Part shown: piece by piece, positions 61,901 through 64,000 of the stretch
How positions within the stretch are numbered: the first letter of the stretch is position 1
Layout of the letters: each line of letters opens with the position of its first letter
Source: Hyalella azteca
Lineage: Eukaryota; Arthropoda; Malacostraca; Amphipoda; Hyalellidae
Assembly (NCBI RefSeq): GCF_000764305.2
Contig: NW_025931866.1
Location: forward strand, 1-64,000
Reading direction: 5' to 3'
Length of the DNA stretch: 64,000 bases
Notes under the pieces: generated by a model
The model's input: the letters and a program-made list of their open reading frames with translations, nothing else
What the model was told of the DNA's origin: nothing
The model's database searches: none
Program-made: the position numbers and the translations under genes

Positions 61901-63414
61901 AGTGGACTGTTGCCACAGATTCTTATGGTCGGGTCCTGAAATGTGAATTGTTTAGATTACTAAATACTCGATTTACGTAATTTTTTTCTTGAAATTCGGA
62001 TGCTGAAATAAAATACTGACAAAACCCATATAAAAATTTTTTGCGATTAAGAGTGAATCACAAGTACAAAGTATAAATATATAACTTGTTCAAAGGATTC
62101 ATTTATAAAATAACTTGAATTATGAAAATGATCTGGAAATTTGAACACAATTGCCAGGACTATTAAGAATGTGGGATCATACGGAGAAATGAGTTTAAAA
62201 CTCCTCGCCGCATGTTCGAGACCGCATGCAAAAGTGCACGAGTCTGTTGACATCGAACTACAGCGAGGCCGAGCTAGAGTCATTTGTATGGACGGAGGAC
62301 CCAGCGTCTGGTTTAGGCTTTACTAAAACGAGGGCTAAGCCGTACACGAATACGATCTCCGTACAGCTGTCAATTTGTTTGCAGATTATGTCTTATGTCT
62401 CCAGGATATAAGTATAGTAGTATCAAAGTTGAAGAATTGGCCAAGTTTAGCTTGTCGCCGATTCTAGTAATGTTCTTGGAGATCTTAGGACTGGCCTCTG
62501 ATCTATCAAGAACTGACGTTAATGCAAAGTAGTTGCTGATATTATTGTCCTAGCTAGGTTGTTTCCTTGCTTCCTCATAGTACGTGCATAATTTTAAATG
62601 AAATGAAGTGAATGCTTCATTTTGCTCTTCGTGTACTCTAGTGGCTGTGATTCATTCCCAGCAAAGCTTATTTATAAAGACCTAATGTAGTCCCCACCAT
62701 GCCGATTGCCGACCAAACTGAAGGATTTAGTTGATGCAATGGTAGTTCGAATATCGGAGAATAGGTTATACAAACGGAATCATACACACGATTTTGCTGC
62801 ATCTATGTAAATTTTAGCGAGAATCCTGCCTAGAATGACATCCTGACATGAAATATTTTACCAGTAGTGACGCAAAAGAATTTGTATTGACAGTTATTTA
62901 AAACAATGTGGATGCAAAACATGTGGATATTAACGAAAACAAATTATACTGAACACATAATGGATTTATGTTACTACCATCTAAATTATAAAAATAAACG
63001 TACATTTTTAACCTCGGAGGTTGAAATATTGCTCCTCCATTCAAGAGTCGTTTCAGTGCCGTCACACAATAATATTTCTATGTCCCAAAGTGGAATCAAT
63101 GTAAGCGACAGTTCACCACCAGTTCCAGAGCACCAAAATGTACTGACAATTTCCACTTTCGATTTCGCACTTATTAACACGTCATCGCACTGATAACCAG
63201 AGGAATCCAAGAGAAAGGCCCCTCCTCCGGTCGTCGTGCCGTCTGGGTTTTTGATCCCATAACTTGAAGCCATCTCTTGGAAAGACTTTTCTTTGAAATT
63301 CTTGAAAATTTCAGCAAAATTACCGTAGCCATACTGCAACACATCGCTGGCAACGATGTTCAAAATACCAATCGAAGTAAGAAGAGCAAGCGCTAGCGTT
63401 TTGGCGTCTTTCAT
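58910..63414 (-). CDS. Mucin-like single-pass membrane protein, unassigned family
   Basis: Four exons: 63414-63004, 61935-61161, 60548-60400, 59446-58910, phases 0, 1, 0, giving 623 residues. Residues 1-23 form a signal peptide (TLALALLTSIGILNIVAS). A small ectodomain has cysteines in YQCDD, FWCSG, LLCDG and RICGN. Then about 220 residues are almost all Ser/Thr with Glu, Ala and Pro (ESSTSNVMTTESSSF is typical), surely heavily O-glycosylated. A transmembrane helix follows (SMVLGIVAGVVLTVLLVVVL) with a basic stop-transfer. The cytoplasmic tail has a proline run and several tyrosine motifs (YDDFL, YIDVG, FYRED). This architecture suggests a cell-surface adhesion or signalling mucin. I do not recognise the ectodomain. 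A longer start at 63513 in frame lacks a signal peptide. Confidence 0.75.
59911..60074 (-). mobile_element. Short MITE-like repeat, copy 3
   Basis: Inverted relative to copies 1 and 2: AACTCAGTACTCACAGCAGT, AGCGCATTTTCTCGTCGAC, an ACGGACAGACGG run, GGCGAGCACAATAG and GAGAAAATGCGC. Within an intron of the mucin-like gene. Confidence 0.75.
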
Positions 63415-64000
63415 TTCAATTATATTTAGTCGATGTAATATTGTATCTAAAATATTTTTGCTTTCGAACCGATTGCGTCTTATCAGAAAATTAATTGTTA
63501 CTTTTGGGTACACATCTTAGCTCGGATATGACAGCTCGTTTGATGATTTCATGAGATATATTTGACTATTTAAATGTAGACTTTAGCAATATTCTATAAC
63601 AAAGCGTTTTGTTTGTGAATTATTTTAAAATACGATGCATTAATCTGATGTAAAATATGTATTCAGAACGCAGACGACCAACAGCTCTCACCAAGGAAGC
63701 GTGTTTGTGTATGACAATCAGATTCTGTTCATTCGTAATAAGAAGCTCACTCAGCCGTCAACGCTCGTTTATCAGTTTAATCAACAGATATTGATCAGGG
63801 CAATAAGGCTTGAAGCAGCAAAGAACATGCCGTATTACTGAACTCTAAAGCTCTAATAAATAAAGGTGGCAGTTTATCTGGCGTTTGAGGGAGTTAATCC
63901 CACTTGAGCCACGATATCAATTCTGACCATGTAAAGGAATATTGTATTGCATACAATTTGATATTCAGAAGATAAACTCAAATCCTTGGGTCTATATGCT
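63415..64000 (-). promoter_or_regulatory. Upstream region of the mucin-like gene
   Basis: Would contain its promoter. No convincing TATA box plus start site is seen, and no other gene. Confidence 0.3.

Noticed and set aside
62450..62520. Possible further LINE 3' stem (CGCCGATTCT)
   Set aside because: Only about ten bases match and no tail or coding end is present.

Overview
This window is nuclear DNA from an animal. Genes have GT-AG introns, are AT-rich between exons, and are surrounded by many small transposon remnants and satellites. The gene content (astacin-EGF-CUB proteases like those of arthropods, WRAP73, MFSD6) fits an arthropod. A crustacean is my best guess, but the sequence does not fix the taxon.

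Layout. (1) 177-3395, + strand: the last four recognisable exons (EGF, then CUB) of one astacin-type metalloprotease whose catalytic part lies left of the window. (2) 11.0-28.3 kb, + strand: a second astacin gene with TATA promoter, leader, propeptide, catalytic domain, EGF and CUB. Its EGF/CUB exons have the same lengths and phases as the first gene, apart from one length change, so the two are a tandem duplication. (3) 28.3-34.1 kb: no gene; a MITE, a Penelope-like fragment and a very large imperfect inverted repeat. (4) 34.1-41.5 kb, + strand: WRAP73 (WDR8), a WD40 centrosome/spindle-pole protein; its fourth exon is disrupted by a tandem array. (5) 43.1-56.6 kb, - strand: an MFSD6-like major facilitator protein in twelve coding exons, convergent with WRAP73. 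(6) 58.9-63.4 kb, - strand: a single-pass membrane protein with signal peptide, small cysteine-bearing ectodomain, long Ser/Thr mucin-like stalk, transmembrane helix and cytoplasmic tail, which I could not assign to a family.

The genes are unrelated in function. What stands out is at the DNA level. Three separate tandem arrays (29 bp, 68 bp, 18 bp units) overlap exon ends, and two of them repeat the exon's own 5' splice site. Five exact copies of the 19-base Tn5 mosaic end, two of them back to back as in a mate-pair circularisation junction, sit in the assembly near 17.86 and 20.5-20.7 kb; the sequence around them is therefore partly artefactual and should not be read as biology. A hAT-like element family, a 110-bp satellite, a 59-bp satellite and a third repeat family recur together at two places (11-18 kb and 51-54 kb).

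Exon boundaries were set by eye from GT/AG sites, phase continuity and recognised protein families. Families were recognised from memory, not by database search.
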